Shown here: piece after piece, positions 25,185 to 33,592 of the stretch
How positions within the stretch are numbered: position 1 is the first letter of the stretch
How the letters are laid out: the number at the start of each line of letters is the position of its first letter
Assembly (NCBI RefSeq): GCF_003574735.1
Contig: NZ_QORW01000001.1
Coordinates: 310,001-374,000, forward strand
Origin: Dongia deserti
GTDB lineage: Bacteria > Pseudomonadota > Alphaproteobacteria > Dongiales > Dongiaceae
Direction of reading: 5' to 3'
Length of the DNA stretch: 64,000 nt
The notes under the pieces: generated by a model
Database searches by the model: none
Told to the model about the DNA's origin: nothing
What the model saw: the letters and a program-made list of their open reading frames with translations, nothing else
Translations under genes and position numbers: made by a program

Positions 25185-26473
25185 GGATTGAAGGTCCCCT
25201 TGGTCGCGACCTCGCTGAGGATGCGCGCGGCCTTTTCCGTGCCCTTGGCCGATTGCATGTGGCGCGAGACGTCTGCCAGCCGCTTCTTCATCGGTTGATC
25301 GCCGATGAGCCGCCCGATGGTATTGGCCAGCTCCTCGTCCGTCCAGCTGTAGCGCGGTAGCTGGTCGCCGTAGCCGGTGTCGTGGATGCGCGCAGCATTG
25401 TCCAAGCCGTCCCAGCAGAACGGCATGATGAGGGCAGGCTTCCCGAAATAGAGCGCCTCGTTGAAGCTGTTGTTGCCGCCGTGATGGATAAAGAGATCGA
25501 CGTGCGGAATGACCGCCGGCTGCGGATACCAGGATTCCAGATGCACGTTCGGCGGCACGTCCTTGTACTCGCCGATATAGTCGCCGACATTCATCAGGAA
25601 CCGGTACGGCAGCTTGGCAAACACACCGATCATGCGCTGATAGAGATCGACGTCTGCCGCGCCGAGCGAACCGTAGCTGACATAGATCAGCGGCTTGTCG
25701 TTGTTGGCATTGAAGGTCGGAATCTGGTAAGTGCCCTCGTCGCGCACGCAACCTTCCAGATACTGGAACTTCTTCGGGTCCAGCGGATGGCGTCGCTTGA
25801 AGGCCAGCGGCTTCGGATAGAGCAGCAGATTGACATAGGGAGAGGTCTCGAAGAACTGGCCAAGCGGATAAGGCTCATGGCCGACCTTGGCCAGGAACTC
25901 GTTGAATCGCGCATGGGTCGGCTTCACCAGCTCCAGAAAACGGTCTTCGAACGCCTTGAATCCGGCCTTGTCGTTCTCGTGGCACCCCGACAGGTGCGGC
26001 GGGATATCGGGATCCGGCACTTCGTTCTCCGAGCAGGAGATGATGCGCACCCAGGGGCAGCCTGCGCGCTTGATCGCCGGGAACAGGATCACGTTGTCGA
26101 CCGCGACCAGGTCCGGCTTGATGCGCTGCAGGTGCGCGTTGAGGCCGTCTTCCGCGATGATCGCTGAGTCGACAATCGCCTCCCACACCGGGATGACATA
26201 GGTCGGGAGCTGGTCGATGGGCGAGAGCCGGAAATGCGGCTTCTTCTCGGCGATGAAATTTGCCCAGAACTTGGCGATTTCCTCGTCCGACATGCCGCCG
26301 GACATGTCGACCAGGTTCTCTTCGAACCCGTATTTCTCGAACACGCCCTTGAAGCCCTTGTCGCAGACGAAGACGGGGTTGTGCCCGTCCTTCTTCAGCT
26401 GCTGCGCGATGCCGACGCAATTGAGCGCCGGGCCGAAGGCGGCCTCCGGAAATAACACGATGGTCTTGCCCAT
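25181..26473 (-). CDS. UGT-like GT-B glycosyltransferase homologue (copy 1)
   Basis: GT-B fold protein of the UDP-glucuronosyltransferase/MGT superfamily, 430 residues from the ATG at 26473, placed by GAGGAGG upstream. The C-terminal donor-binding stretch is conserved: ESWYPQPAVIPHVDLFIHHG, then GNNSFNEALYFGKPALIMP and DGLDNA. In the N-terminal loop where MGT/UGT enzymes carry the catalytic His (GHVNP), this protein has AAFGPALN. It is the fifth gene of a polyamine-type ABC operon, an unusual place for a UGT. A paralog lies on the opposite strand at 31.4-32.7 kb. Substrate unknown; catalysis of ordinary glycosyl transfer is not assured. Confidence 0.8.
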   Translation of the reverse strand: MGKTIVLFPEAAFGPALNCVGIAQQLKKDGHNPVFVCDKGFKGVFEKYGFEENLVDMSGGMSDEEIAKFWANFIAEKKPHFRLSPIDQLPTYVIPVWEAIVDSAIIAEDGLNAHLQRIKPDLVAVDNVILFPAIKRAGCPWVRIISCSENEVPDPDIPPHLSGCHENDKAGFKAFEDRFLELVKPTHARFNEFLAKVGHEPYPLGQFFETSPYVNLLLYPKPLAFKRRHPLDPKKFQYLEGCVRDEGTYQIPTFNANNDKPLIYVSYGSLGAADVDLYQRMIGVFAKLPYRFLMNVGDYIGEYKDVPPNVHLESWYPQPAVIPHVDLFIHHGGNNSFNEALYFGKPALIMPFCWDGLDNAARIHDTGYGDQLPRYSWTDEELANTIGRLIGDQPMKKRLADVSRHMQSAKGTEKAARILSEVATKGTFNP

Positions 26474-26490
26474 AATGAACTCCTCCTCGC

Positions 26491-27543
26491 TCAATCCTTC
26501 AGAATAACGGCCTGGTCGGCCTGCCAGTTCAGCCAGACTTGCTGCCCGCGCGTCAGCTTTTCGGACAATGGATGGCCCGCCGCCAGCCGCGCTACGATCG
26601 GCCGCGGCAGGTTCGCCACAGCCACATGCGCGATCACGTCCTGCCCCAGGAAAGCGGCACCCTCCACCTGCCCCTGGATCGCAGCGCCATCGGCGGCGTC
26701 CCGCACCTGCACGCGCTCCGGCCGGATCGCCAGGGCGGCCGGCCCGTCCGCAATGCCATTCGGAGCCGGCAAGCGGCCGATCCCGGGCGCTTGGAACGTG
26801 CTGCGCGCGACGGTTCCTTCAATGAAGTTCATCAATCCAATGAAATCCGCGGCAAAGCGATTGACCGGCTTGTCATAGAGTTCCCGCGGCGTCGCCTGCT
26901 GCACGATGCGTCCGCGGTCCAGCAGGGCGATCCGATCCGCCAGCGTGAGCGCCTCCTCCTGGTCGTGCGTCACGACCACGAAGGCGATGCCAGTGTCCTG
27001 CTGCAGGCGCTTGAGCTCGATCTGCATCTGTTCGCGCAGCTTGCGGTCCAGCGCACCCAGCGGCTCGTCGAGCAGCAGCACCTTGGGCCGCTTCACCAGG
27101 GCACGCGCGAGCGCGACACGCTGGCGCTGGCCACCGGAGAGCTGATTGGGCTTGCGCGCCGCAAACTCCGACATGCGCACCATGGCAAGCGCTTGGTCGA
27201 CACGCTTCTTCAGCTCCGCGCCCTGCACGCCTTCCATTTCCAGACCGTAGGCGACGTTGCCGAATGCCGTCATGTGCGGGAACAGAGCGTAGGATTGGAA
27301 CATGAGATTGACCGGCCGGCGGTTCGCTTTCAGCTCCGTGATATCCCCACCAGCCAAGCGCACGCGCCCTTCGTCCGGCGGCTCGAACCCGGCGATCACG
27401 CGCAGCAAGGTAGTCTTGCCACAGCCAGAGGGGCCGAGGATCGCGAAGAACTCCCCGTCCTTCACTTCCAGCGAGATGTGATCGACGGCCGTGATCGGGC
27501 CGAAGCGCTTGGTGACATTCTCGATCTGCAGCAGCACACTCAT
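26491..27543 (-). CDS. Polyamine-type ABC transporter ATP-binding protein (PotA-like, operon 1)
   Basis: ATPase of a spermidine/putrescine-class importer, 350 residues. Walker [10 protein letters not shown] is at 38-46, followed by Q-loop [11 protein letters not shown], signature [15 protein letters not shown], Walker [13 protein letters not shown] and H-loop [13 protein letters not shown]. The C-terminal TOBE domain (about 270-350) is present. It overlaps the potC-like gene by 4 bp and lies 17 bp before the UGT-like gene, so importer and putative enzymes are one transcript. The substrate class (polyamine or related cationic amine) comes from family resemblance only. Confidence 0.93.
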   Translation of the reverse strand: MSVLLQIENVTKRFGPITAVDHISLEVKDGEFFAILGPSGCGKTTLLRVIAGFEPPDEGRVRLAGGDITELKANRRPVNLMFQSYALFPHMTAFGNVAYGLEMEGVQGAELKKRVDQALAMVRMSEFAARKPNQLSGGQRQRVALARALVKRPKVLLLDEPLGALDRKLREQMQIELKRLQQDTGIAFVVVTHDQEEALTLADRIALLDRGRIVQQATPRELYDKPVNRFAADFIGLMNFIEGTVARSTFQAPGIGRLPAPNGIADGPAALAIRPERVQVRDAADGAAIQGQVEGAAFLGQDVIAHVAVANLPRPIVARLAAGHPLSEKLTRGQQVWLNWQADQAVILKD

Positions 27544-28325
27544 GGCGCCGCCTCGCGGTTCAGGCGCTGCGACAGCAGGACCAGGAAGAAGCTGAAGCCG
27601 ATCACGATGGTGGCGATGGCGTTGATCTCCGGCGTCACGCCGAAACGGATCATGGCATAGATCTGCATCGGGAATGTAGTCGAGCCCTGCCCCGCCCCGG
27701 CGGTGAAATAGGCGATGATGAACTCGTCGATCGAGAGCGTAAAGGAGAGCAACGCCGCCGCGACCACACCGGGTGCGATCACGGGCAGCGTGACGCGGCG
27801 AAAGGTGGTGAGTTCGCTGGCGCCGAGGTCGATCGAGGCCTCGACGATCGACCGGTCGAAATTCTTAAGCCTGGTGCGCACCACCATGCACACAAAGGCG
27901 ATATTGAAGACGGCGTGCGACAGCACGATAGAATGCAGTCCCAGGCTCATGTTGAGCAGCGTATAAAAGGAGAGCAGCGCAATCGCCAGCACGATATCGG
28001 GAATGATCATCGGCGCCGCCACCAGCGCGTCGAGCCACGGATTCGACCTTCCCTCCTCCAGCCCCATTGCGAGCAGGGTGCCGATCACCGTCGAGATGAT
28101 GGTCGAGGCAACCGCGACGATCAGGGAGTTGCCGGCGGCCGAGAGGATCTTCGGATTGGCCACCAGCTTGCCGTACCATTCGGTCGAAAAGCCGGTCCAA
28201 GCTGTTGGCAGGCCGCTCTTGTTGAAGGAGAGGGCGATCAGCACCAGGATCGGTACATAGAGGAAGACATAGACCAGCCCGAGATGGGCATTGAGCCATA
28301 GCCGGATCGGATCGCGCGCCATCAT
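27540..28325 (-). CDS. Polyamine-type ABC transporter permease (PotC-like, operon 1)
   Basis: Inner-membrane permease, 261 residues with six predicted helices. The EAA loop DLGASELTTFRRVTLPVIAPG is the binding site for the ATPase. The N-terminal region FLYVPILVLIALSFNKS and AWTGFSTEWYGKL are typical of PotC. Its start overlaps the stop of the potB-like gene by 4 bp and its stop overlaps the potA-like gene by 4 bp, so translation is coupled through the membrane components. Confidence 0.93.
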   Translation of the reverse strand: MMARDPIRLWLNAHLGLVYVFLYVPILVLIALSFNKSGLPTAWTGFSTEWYGKLVANPKILSAAGNSLIVAVASTIISTVIGTLLAMGLEEGRSNPWLDALVAAPMIIPDIVLAIALLSFYTLLNMSLGLHSIVLSHAVFNIAFVCMVVRTRLKNFDRSIVEASIDLGASELTTFRRVTLPVIAPGVVAAALLSFTLSIDEFIIAYFTAGAGQGSTTFPMQIYAMIRFGVTPEINAIATIVIGFSFFLVLLSQRLNREAAP

Positions 28326-29200
28326 GCCGCCACCCTCGCCGGCTGTGGCACGATACGCGCCTCGCCTTCGCCGGATGCCCGTGCTGAGAGGATCGCTTGC
28401 CCGAACAGCAGCGCCAGCATGATGACGACCAGGATGAAGCCGAGCGCCGATCCCATCGGCCAGTCGCGCGCCGAGAGGTACTGGCTGTAGATCAGGTTGC
28501 CCAGCATCGGCCGCTGTCCGCCGCCCAGCAGGTCCGGCGTCACGAAGTTGCCGATCGATAGCACGAACACGAAGACCGCGCCGGCCGCGATGCCGGGCAC
28601 GGTCAACGGCAAGGTCACGCGTCGAAAGGTCGTCCAGGCCGAGCCGCCGAGGTCGAACGAGGCCTCCCGCAGCTCCGGCCCCAGACGCGAGATCGAGCTG
28701 TAGAGGGCCAGGATGACGAACGGCACATAGTTGTAGACCAGGCCCAGCACGATCGCGAACTCGTTATAGAGCAGCGGCAGCGGCTGTTCGATCACGCCAG
28801 CGCCTTGCAGCGTGCGATTGATCAGGCCCTGGTTGTTGAGGAGCACGATCCAAGCATAAGTGCGGATGAGATAGTTGCTCCAGAACGGCAGCATCACCAG
28901 GACCAGCAGCGCCATCTGGCGATTGCGCGGCTGTTGCGCGATCGCATAGGCCGCGGGATAGCCGACCAGCAATGCGACGATCGTTGCCGTCGCGGCGATC
29001 CGCACCGAATCCAGGAAAATGCGCGCGAACAGCGAGCTCGCCGCGCGCTGGTAATTCTCCAGCGTCGGGTCGTAGACGATGCCGCCATAGGTCCCACGCT
29101 CGAACAGGCTGTAGGCGAAAATGATCAGACACGGCACGATCAACAGCAGGGCAAGGTAGCCCAGTCCGGGTGCCATCAGGATCGTGCGCCGCGCCATCAT
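28322..29200 (-). CDS. Polyamine-type ABC transporter permease (PotB-like, operon 1)
   Basis: Inner-membrane permease, 292 residues, six predicted helices. It contains LPFWSNYLIRTYAW, a PotB hallmark, and the EAA loop DLGGSAWTTFRRVTLPLTVPG. It is separated from the upstream binding-protein gene by 59 bp holding a strong hairpin, and is 4-bp overlapped with the potC-like gene. The C-terminus has a short charged tail (ARASGEGEARIVPQ) with no added domain. Confidence 0.93.
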   Translation of the reverse strand: MMARRTILMAPGLGYLALLLIVPCLIIFAYSLFERGTYGGIVYDPTLENYQRAASSLFARIFLDSVRIAATATIVALLVGYPAAYAIAQQPRNRQMALLVLVMLPFWSNYLIRTYAWIVLLNNQGLINRTLQGAGVIEQPLPLLYNEFAIVLGLVYNYVPFVILALYSSISRLGPELREASFDLGGSAWTTFRRVTLPLTVPGIAAGAVFVFVLSIGNFVTPDLLGGGQRPMLGNLIYSQYLSARDWPMGSALGFILVVIMLALLFGQAILSARASGEGEARIVPQPARVAA

Positions 29201-29215
29201 CCGGGTTCAAAAGCA

Positions 29216-29246
29216 ACGCCGCCGCCCCTCATATAGGAGCGGCGGC
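29216..29246 (-). promoter_or_regulatory. Hairpin after the binding-protein gene of Pot operon 1
   Basis: Arms CGCCGCCGCCCCT (29216-29228) and AGGAGCGGCGGCG (29234-29246) pair over 13 positions with one mismatch around a 5-nt loop. On the transcribed (minus) strand it is followed by GTTGCTTTTG, so partial rho-independent termination is possible. Position between binding-protein and permease genes fits differential expression or mRNA 3'-end protection. Confidence 0.75.
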
Positions 29247-29259
29247 GCTTGCATATCTC

Positions 29260-30303
29260 TTACTGGAAGGTGATCTCGGTTACTGCCTGGGTGTAGAGCT
29301 TCTGCCCGTTACCAAGATCGCGCAGCTGCTCTTCTTTCATCAGCTCCGCCGGCGTGATCGCGAGGTTTGGATATTGCTCGAACATCGCCTTATCGAGCTG
29401 TTCCATCGCCTTCTGGTTCGGCACCTTGTAGAGGATGTTTTCGGCGACCCACTTGTGCACATCCGGCCGCAGAACGTAGTTGATGAAGGCCATCGCCGCG
29501 TCCTTGTTCTGCGAGGCCGCCGTCACCGTCATGGTGTCGACCCACATGTCGCTGCCTTCCTTCGGCACCACGAACTTGATCGCCGGATTCTCCGCGATGC
29601 CGTAGTTGCACCAGCCGTCCCAGGCGTGGACCAGGCTCGCCTCGCCCGACACCAGCTTGGAATAGAACGTCGTGTCATCGTAGGCGAGCAGCGACTTCTT
29701 GGCCCCGCTCAGCAGCTCCTTGGCCTTCGCGACCTCCTCTTCGTTTGTCGAGTTGACCGAATAGCCGAGCGCCTTCAGCCCAGCCGCCATCAGCCAGCGG
29801 TCCGTCTTGAGCATGGTGATCTTGCCTTTGAGCGCATCGGCCGGCTTCAGCATGTCCATCCAGCTGGTCGGCGCCGGCGAGACCAGGTCGCTGCGATAGC
29901 ACAGGCCCGTGGTGCCCCACGCGTACGGCACGGAGAACGTGTTGCCCGGATCGTATTCGAGCTTCTGCGCTTCCGGATACAGGTTGGCGAGGTTCGGAAT
30001 CTTCGCCGGGTCGAGCTGGGCGATGAGGTCGAGCTTCTTGAGCGCCTCGGCGAACGGGCTGGAGACGAACAGCACGTCATAGCCCTTGCCGCCGCCGGCG
30101 GTCACCTTGCCCATGATCTCTTCATTGGTGGCATGGACCGACATCTCCGCTTCGATGCCGGTTTCCTTCGTGAAGTTCTCCAGCAGCTCGGGCGGCATGT
30201 AGCCGTCCCAGTTGGAGATAACGATCTTGTCGGCGAAGGCGGCTCCGCTCGCGCCGCACATCATCACCGCGATGAACGCGGCCTTGGTCATTGCCTTTGT
30301 CAT
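29260..30303 (-). CDS. Polyamine-type periplasmic binding protein (PotD-like, operon 1)
   Basis: Extracellular solute-binding protein, 347 residues, with a Sec signal peptide ending GAAFA near residue 24. Mature N-terminus DKIVISNWDGYMPPELLENF is the PotD/PotF opening, and WDGWCNYGIAENP and VPYAWGTTGLCYR are characteristic of the family. GGGAGAGG lies 5 bp before the ATG. It is the first gene of an eight-gene operon ending in an aldehyde dehydrogenase, divergent from the GntR regulator. The ligand is probably a cationic amine or a derivative; specificity cannot be read from the sequence. Confidence 0.92.
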   Translation of the reverse strand: MTKAMTKAAFIAVMMCGASGAAFADKIVISNWDGYMPPELLENFTKETGIEAEMSVHATNEEIMGKVTAGGGKGYDVLFVSSPFAEALKKLDLIAQLDPAKIPNLANLYPEAQKLEYDPGNTFSVPYAWGTTGLCYRSDLVSPAPTSWMDMLKPADALKGKITMLKTDRWLMAAGLKALGYSVNSTNEEEVAKAKELLSGAKKSLLAYDDTTFYSKLVSGEASLVHAWDGWCNYGIAENPAIKFVVPKEGSDMWVDTMTVTAASQNKDAAMAFINYVLRPDVHKWVAENILYKVPNQKAMEQLDKAMFEQYPNLAITPAELMKEEQLRDLGNGQKLYTQAVTEITFQ

Positions 30304-30390
30304 GAAAACCTCTCCCGCTCCCTGTACGCCTCAGGCCGATCGGTCGGCCATTCGTTGACAGCCGCTGCATCCGGCTCCGGTTGGCGGGAA

Positions 30391-30454
30391 TTGTATTTTT
30401 GTGCTAGAAAATACGTCAAGCGCCAAGAATGTATAATCGCGTTCAATAATACAA
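30391..30454. promoter_or_regulatory. Divergent control region of Pot operon 1 and gntR
   Basis: An AT-rich island. It holds an inverted repeat GTATTTT (30393-30399)/AAAATAC (30408-30414) and a wider pair TTGTATT (30391-30397)/AATACAA (30448-30454). TATAAT at 30432-30437 is a perfect -10 hexamer reading toward gntR. TTGTAT/ATACAA halves are common in GntR FCD-type operators. Autoregulation by the adjacent GntR protein is inferred. Confidence 0.5.
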
Positions 30455-30456
30455 TC

Positions 30457-31431
30457 ATGCCACCCCGTTCCGCAGCACGATCCAGACGGTCCCGGTCACG
30501 CGTCGCCGCGCCGCGCCGGTCCGCAACGCGGGCGACGCTGGCTGAACGGATACTCGCCTGGCTGCATCAACAGGACCTCAATCCCGGCGATCATGTGCCG
30601 GAGCGGCTGGCGACCGAGGCTTTTCACGTGTCGCGCACGCCGGTGCGCGCGGCCCTGGCGCTGCTCACCGAACAGGGCCTGCTGGAGCGCCGCGATCAGC
30701 GCGGCTTTTTCATTGCCGACGGTTTCTCGGGATCGCGCGGGCCGGTCGCGGCGGAGACACCGGATTCCGCTTTGCACGATGCCATTCTGCGCGACCGCTT
30801 CTCCAAGCGTCTGGAAGCGGATGTGACCGCGGCCCACCTGGCGCGGCGGTACACGGCGCCGCGCGCCATTGTCCTGCACGTTCTCAACCGGCTGCAGAAG
30901 GATGGCATCGTCGAGCGCGCGCTCGGGCAACGCTGGGTGTTCCTGCCAGCTTTGGATTCCCTGCGCTCCCAGGAGGACAGCCATCGCTTTCGCCTGATCC
31001 TCGAGCCGGCCGCCTTTCTGCAGCCGGGCTTTGCGCTGGATCCCAAGCGGGCGCGTGACCTCAAGGTCGCGCTCCGCGACCTGGCGCAGCAGGACGCGCG
31101 CCATCTCGATCTGAAGCGTGCCTTGGACGTCGACATCTCATTCCACGAAGCGATGGGCGATGCCTCCAACAACCGGTTCCTGTCAGACGCCATCCGACGA
31201 CAAAGCCGCCTGCGCCGCCTTGCCACCACCAGCATGCAGGTGCCGCCTGCCCGCCTGATCGAATCCTGCCGTGAGCACCTTGTCATCCTGGAGGCGGCGG
31301 AAGCGGGCGACCTGACGCGCGCCGCCGAGCTGATGCGCGAGCATCTGGCGGCATCGCTGCGCGCGCGGCCTGGCTTCGTCAATCGCGGTGCCCCGCCGAT
31401 GCTGCGAGCCTCACTGATGGGCACGCGATGA
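30457..31431 (+). CDS. GntR-family regulator with two winged-helix segments and FCD domain
   Basis: Regulator of 324 residues. A typical GntR winged helix covers about 25-86 (ERLATEAFHVSRTPVRAALA, then QGLLERRDQRGFFI). A second one is likely at about 107-165 (LEADVTAAHLARRYTAPRAI, then DGIVERALGQRWVFLPAL). An FCD ligand domain follows at about 175-310. Most FCD regulators have one winged helix. No Shine-Dalgarno precedes the ATG, and the TATAAT at 30432 would give a leader of only about 13 nt. It overlaps the second UGT-like gene by 4 bp and diverges from the Pot operon it presumably controls. Confidence 0.87.
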   Translation: MPPRSAARSRRSRSRVAAPRRSATRATLAERILAWLHQQDLNPGDHVPERLATEAFHVSRTPVRAALALLTEQGLLERRDQRGFFIADGFSGSRGPVAAETPDSALHDAILRDRFSKRLEADVTAAHLARRYTAPRAIVLHVLNRLQKDGIVERALGQRWVFLPALDSLRSQEDSHRFRLILEPAAFLQPGFALDPKRARDLKVALRDLAQQDARHLDLKRALDVDISFHEAMGDASNNRFLSDAIRRQSRLRRLATTSMQVPPARLIESCREHLVILEAAEAGDLTRAAELMREHLAASLRARPGFVNRGAPPMLRASLMGTR

Positions 31432-32747
31432 GCGACAAGCTCACCATCGCCTTCCTGCCGGAAGCGGCCTACGGTGCGTCCTTGAATTGCGTCGCCCTAG
31501 CGCAAGAACTGCGCGACATGGGCCATCGGCCGGTCTTCCTGTGCGATCCGGGCTTTGCCGGCATGTTCGGCAATTACGGGTTCCACGAGCTGCCGGTTGC
31601 CATGTCGCCGCTGAAATCGGACGCGGAGATCGCGGATTTCTGGCAGCGCTTCATCGACCAGCACCGGCCGCATTTCCATTTGTCGCCCTTGGACCAGATC
31701 GCGACCTACGAGGTGCCTGCCTGGAACGCGATCGTGGACAGCGCGATCCATGCGGAGCCGGGCCTGAAGAAGGCGCTCGCCACGCTGAAGCCGGACGTCG
31801 TCTGCCTGGACAATGTCGTGTACTTCCCGGCAATCGGCCGGGCCGGCTGTCCGTGGGTGCGCATCATCTCTTGCGCGGAGACGGAGCTGCCGGACGAGGA
31901 CGTGCCACCCTACACGTCCGGTTGCTCCCTCGAAGATCGCGCCTCGTGGAACGTGTTCCGCAGCGCGTATGTGCACGCGTTGAAACCGGTGCATGACCGT
32001 TACAACGCCTTTCTCACCTCGGTCGGCGAGGCCAGGATGGTGCAGGGTGAGTTTCTCCAGGCCTCGCCCTGGCTCAATCTGCTCCTGACGCCGGAGGCGA
32101 TCGGTTATCGGCGCCGCCAGCCACTCGACCCGCGGCGCTTCGCCTATATCGGGGGCGCGGTGCGGGCCGAGGCGCCATATGAGTTGCCCTATTTCCCGAA
32201 GCACAATGACAAGCCATTGATCTATATTGGCTTCGGGTCGCTCGGCGCGGCGGACACCGACCTGTTCCAGCGCCTGATCAACCTGTTCGCGGAGACGCCT
32301 TATCGCGTGCTGATGTCCGTCGGTCCGTACAAGGACCATTACGAGACGGTGCCCGACAATATCCATCTCGAATATTGGTATCCGCAGCCCTCGGTCATCC
32401 CGCAGGTCGACCTCTTCATCCATCATGGCGGCAACAACTCGCTGAACGAGGCGCTGACCTTTGGCAAACCGTCCCTGGTCATGCCCTACTGCTGGGACGG
32501 CCACGACAATGCGCAGCGCGTGGAGGAGCTGAAGCTCGGCGCCCGGCTGCCGCGCTATGATTGGCGGCCGCAAGAGATGCTCGCCACGGTTCGGCGGCTG
32601 CTGTCGGATACCGCCATGAAGCGGCAGCTCAAGGAGTTGAGCGCCAGCCTCGCCGCCCAGAACCAGCGCCGCCGCGCCGCGGAGCTGATCGTGCGCGCGG
32701 CACACGAGGGCAGCAGGCGCCCGTCGCGGTCTGCGCCGGTGGGCTGA
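31428..32747 (+). CDS. UGT-like GT-B glycosyltransferase homologue (copy 2)
   Basis: Paralog of the 25.2-26.5 kb gene, 439 residues, about half identical by eye over its whole length. The C-terminal donor loop is kept (EYWYPQPSVIPQVDLFIHHG, GNNSLNEALTFGKPSLVMP, DGHDNAQ). The N-terminal loop reads AAYGASLN, again without the usual catalytic His. Its ATG overlaps the gntR stop, so regulator and enzyme are co-translated. Copy 1 is co-transcribed with the importer, copy 2 with the regulator, in mirror arrangement. The C-terminal ~20 residues are basic and probably disordered. Confidence 0.8.
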   Translation: MSDKLTIAFLPEAAYGASLNCVALAQELRDMGHRPVFLCDPGFAGMFGNYGFHELPVAMSPLKSDAEIADFWQRFIDQHRPHFHLSPLDQIATYEVPAWNAIVDSAIHAEPGLKKALATLKPDVVCLDNVVYFPAIGRAGCPWVRIISCAETELPDEDVPPYTSGCSLEDRASWNVFRSAYVHALKPVHDRYNAFLTSVGEARMVQGEFLQASPWLNLLLTPEAIGYRRRQPLDPRRFAYIGGAVRAEAPYELPYFPKHNDKPLIYIGFGSLGAADTDLFQRLINLFAETPYRVLMSVGPYKDHYETVPDNIHLEYWYPQPSVIPQVDLFIHHGGNNSLNEALTFGKPSLVMPYCWDGHDNAQRVEELKLGARLPRYDWRPQEMLATVRRLLSDTAMKRQLKELSASLAAQNQRRRAAELIVRAAHEGSRRPSRSAPVG

Positions 32748-32884
32748 CAAACAGCGGTTGACAAAAGGGCAATTATTCCCAATTGTTTGCCCCGGGGAAA
32801 CTCAAGGGCATTTCACGCGTTTGGTCGCGCCGGAAACCGGCGCGCAGCACCTGACGCAGTCACGATCGCAAGCATGAGGGACAC

Positions 32885-33592
32885 ATGCTTCGACAGGGAG
32901 TTCGAGTTGCAGTCGTGGGCGCTTCTGCGCTCTTCGCATCAGGCACCGCGATCGCGGACGTGCCGCTGCCCGCGCGCGATCCCTTCCAGCTGTACGGCAA
33001 TGAGATCCTTTTCGATGTGGAGCGCGACGGTGAGCTGATTGGCCAGCACATCGTGACCTTCACGCGCACGACGGAGGGCGTGCGGGTGGACTCCCGTGCC
33101 GACGTTGAAGTCGACCTGTTGTTCCTCTCGGCCTATCGTTTACGCCACCAGGCCCATGAATTGTGGAGCGATGGGGAGTTAAAGTCCGTCGAGGCCTCGA
33201 CCAACGAGAACGGGGATTACACGCATGTCCAGGCGGTGCGGGATGCCGCCGGAATGGTGATCTCCTCGTCCGAGGGAACCTTCAAGGTCCCGGCTATCCT
33301 GCCGACCAGCCACTGGAACGCAGCCCTGCTGAAAGGCGGGCCGTTGCTCAATACCCTGACGGGCAAGCTCAGCGACGTCCGGGTGTTCTATCAGGGATTC
33401 GACACGGTCACGACGCGCGGCGGATCGCTGCGCGCGCGGCGCTATCTTTATTCCGGCGATCTCAATGGCGAGATCTGGTTCGATGACGAAGGGCGCTGGG
33501 TGAAGCTGCGCTTCCGCACCAAAGACGGTTCGATAATCAACTACGTCTGCCGGCGCTGCCAGGGACCGACCACCCTCACCGAAGTGGAATAG
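32885..33592 (+). CDS. Exported DUF6134-type protein
   Basis: Predicted periplasmic protein of 235 residues with a signal peptide ending TAIA near residue 24. The mature part is beta-rich; ARRYLYSGDLNGEIWFDDEG followed by RWVKLRF matches my recollection of DUF6134. Two Cys pairs in CRRC near the C-terminus may form a disulfide. Function is not known. A TTGACA box at 32758-32763 and a nested inverted repeat around 32767-32792 upstream may be its promoter/operator. It is convergent with, and overlaps by 17 bp, the flavoprotein gene. Confidence 0.75.
   Translation: MLRQGVRVAVVGASALFASGTAIADVPLPARDPFQLYGNEILFDVERDGELIGQHIVTFTRTTEGVRVDSRADVEVDLLFLSAYRLRHQAHELWSDGELKSVEASTNENGDYTHVQAVRDAAGMVISSSEGTFKVPAILPTSHWNAALLKGGPLLNTLTGKLSDVRVFYQGFDTVTTRGGSLRARRYLYSGDLNGEIWFDDEGRWVKLRFRTKDGSIINYVCRRCQGPTTLTEVE

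Noticed and set aside
29170-30456. Upstream extension of the gntR frame, antisense to the potD-like gene
   Set aside because: The GntR fold starts after 30457; the extension only mirrors the binding-protein gene.
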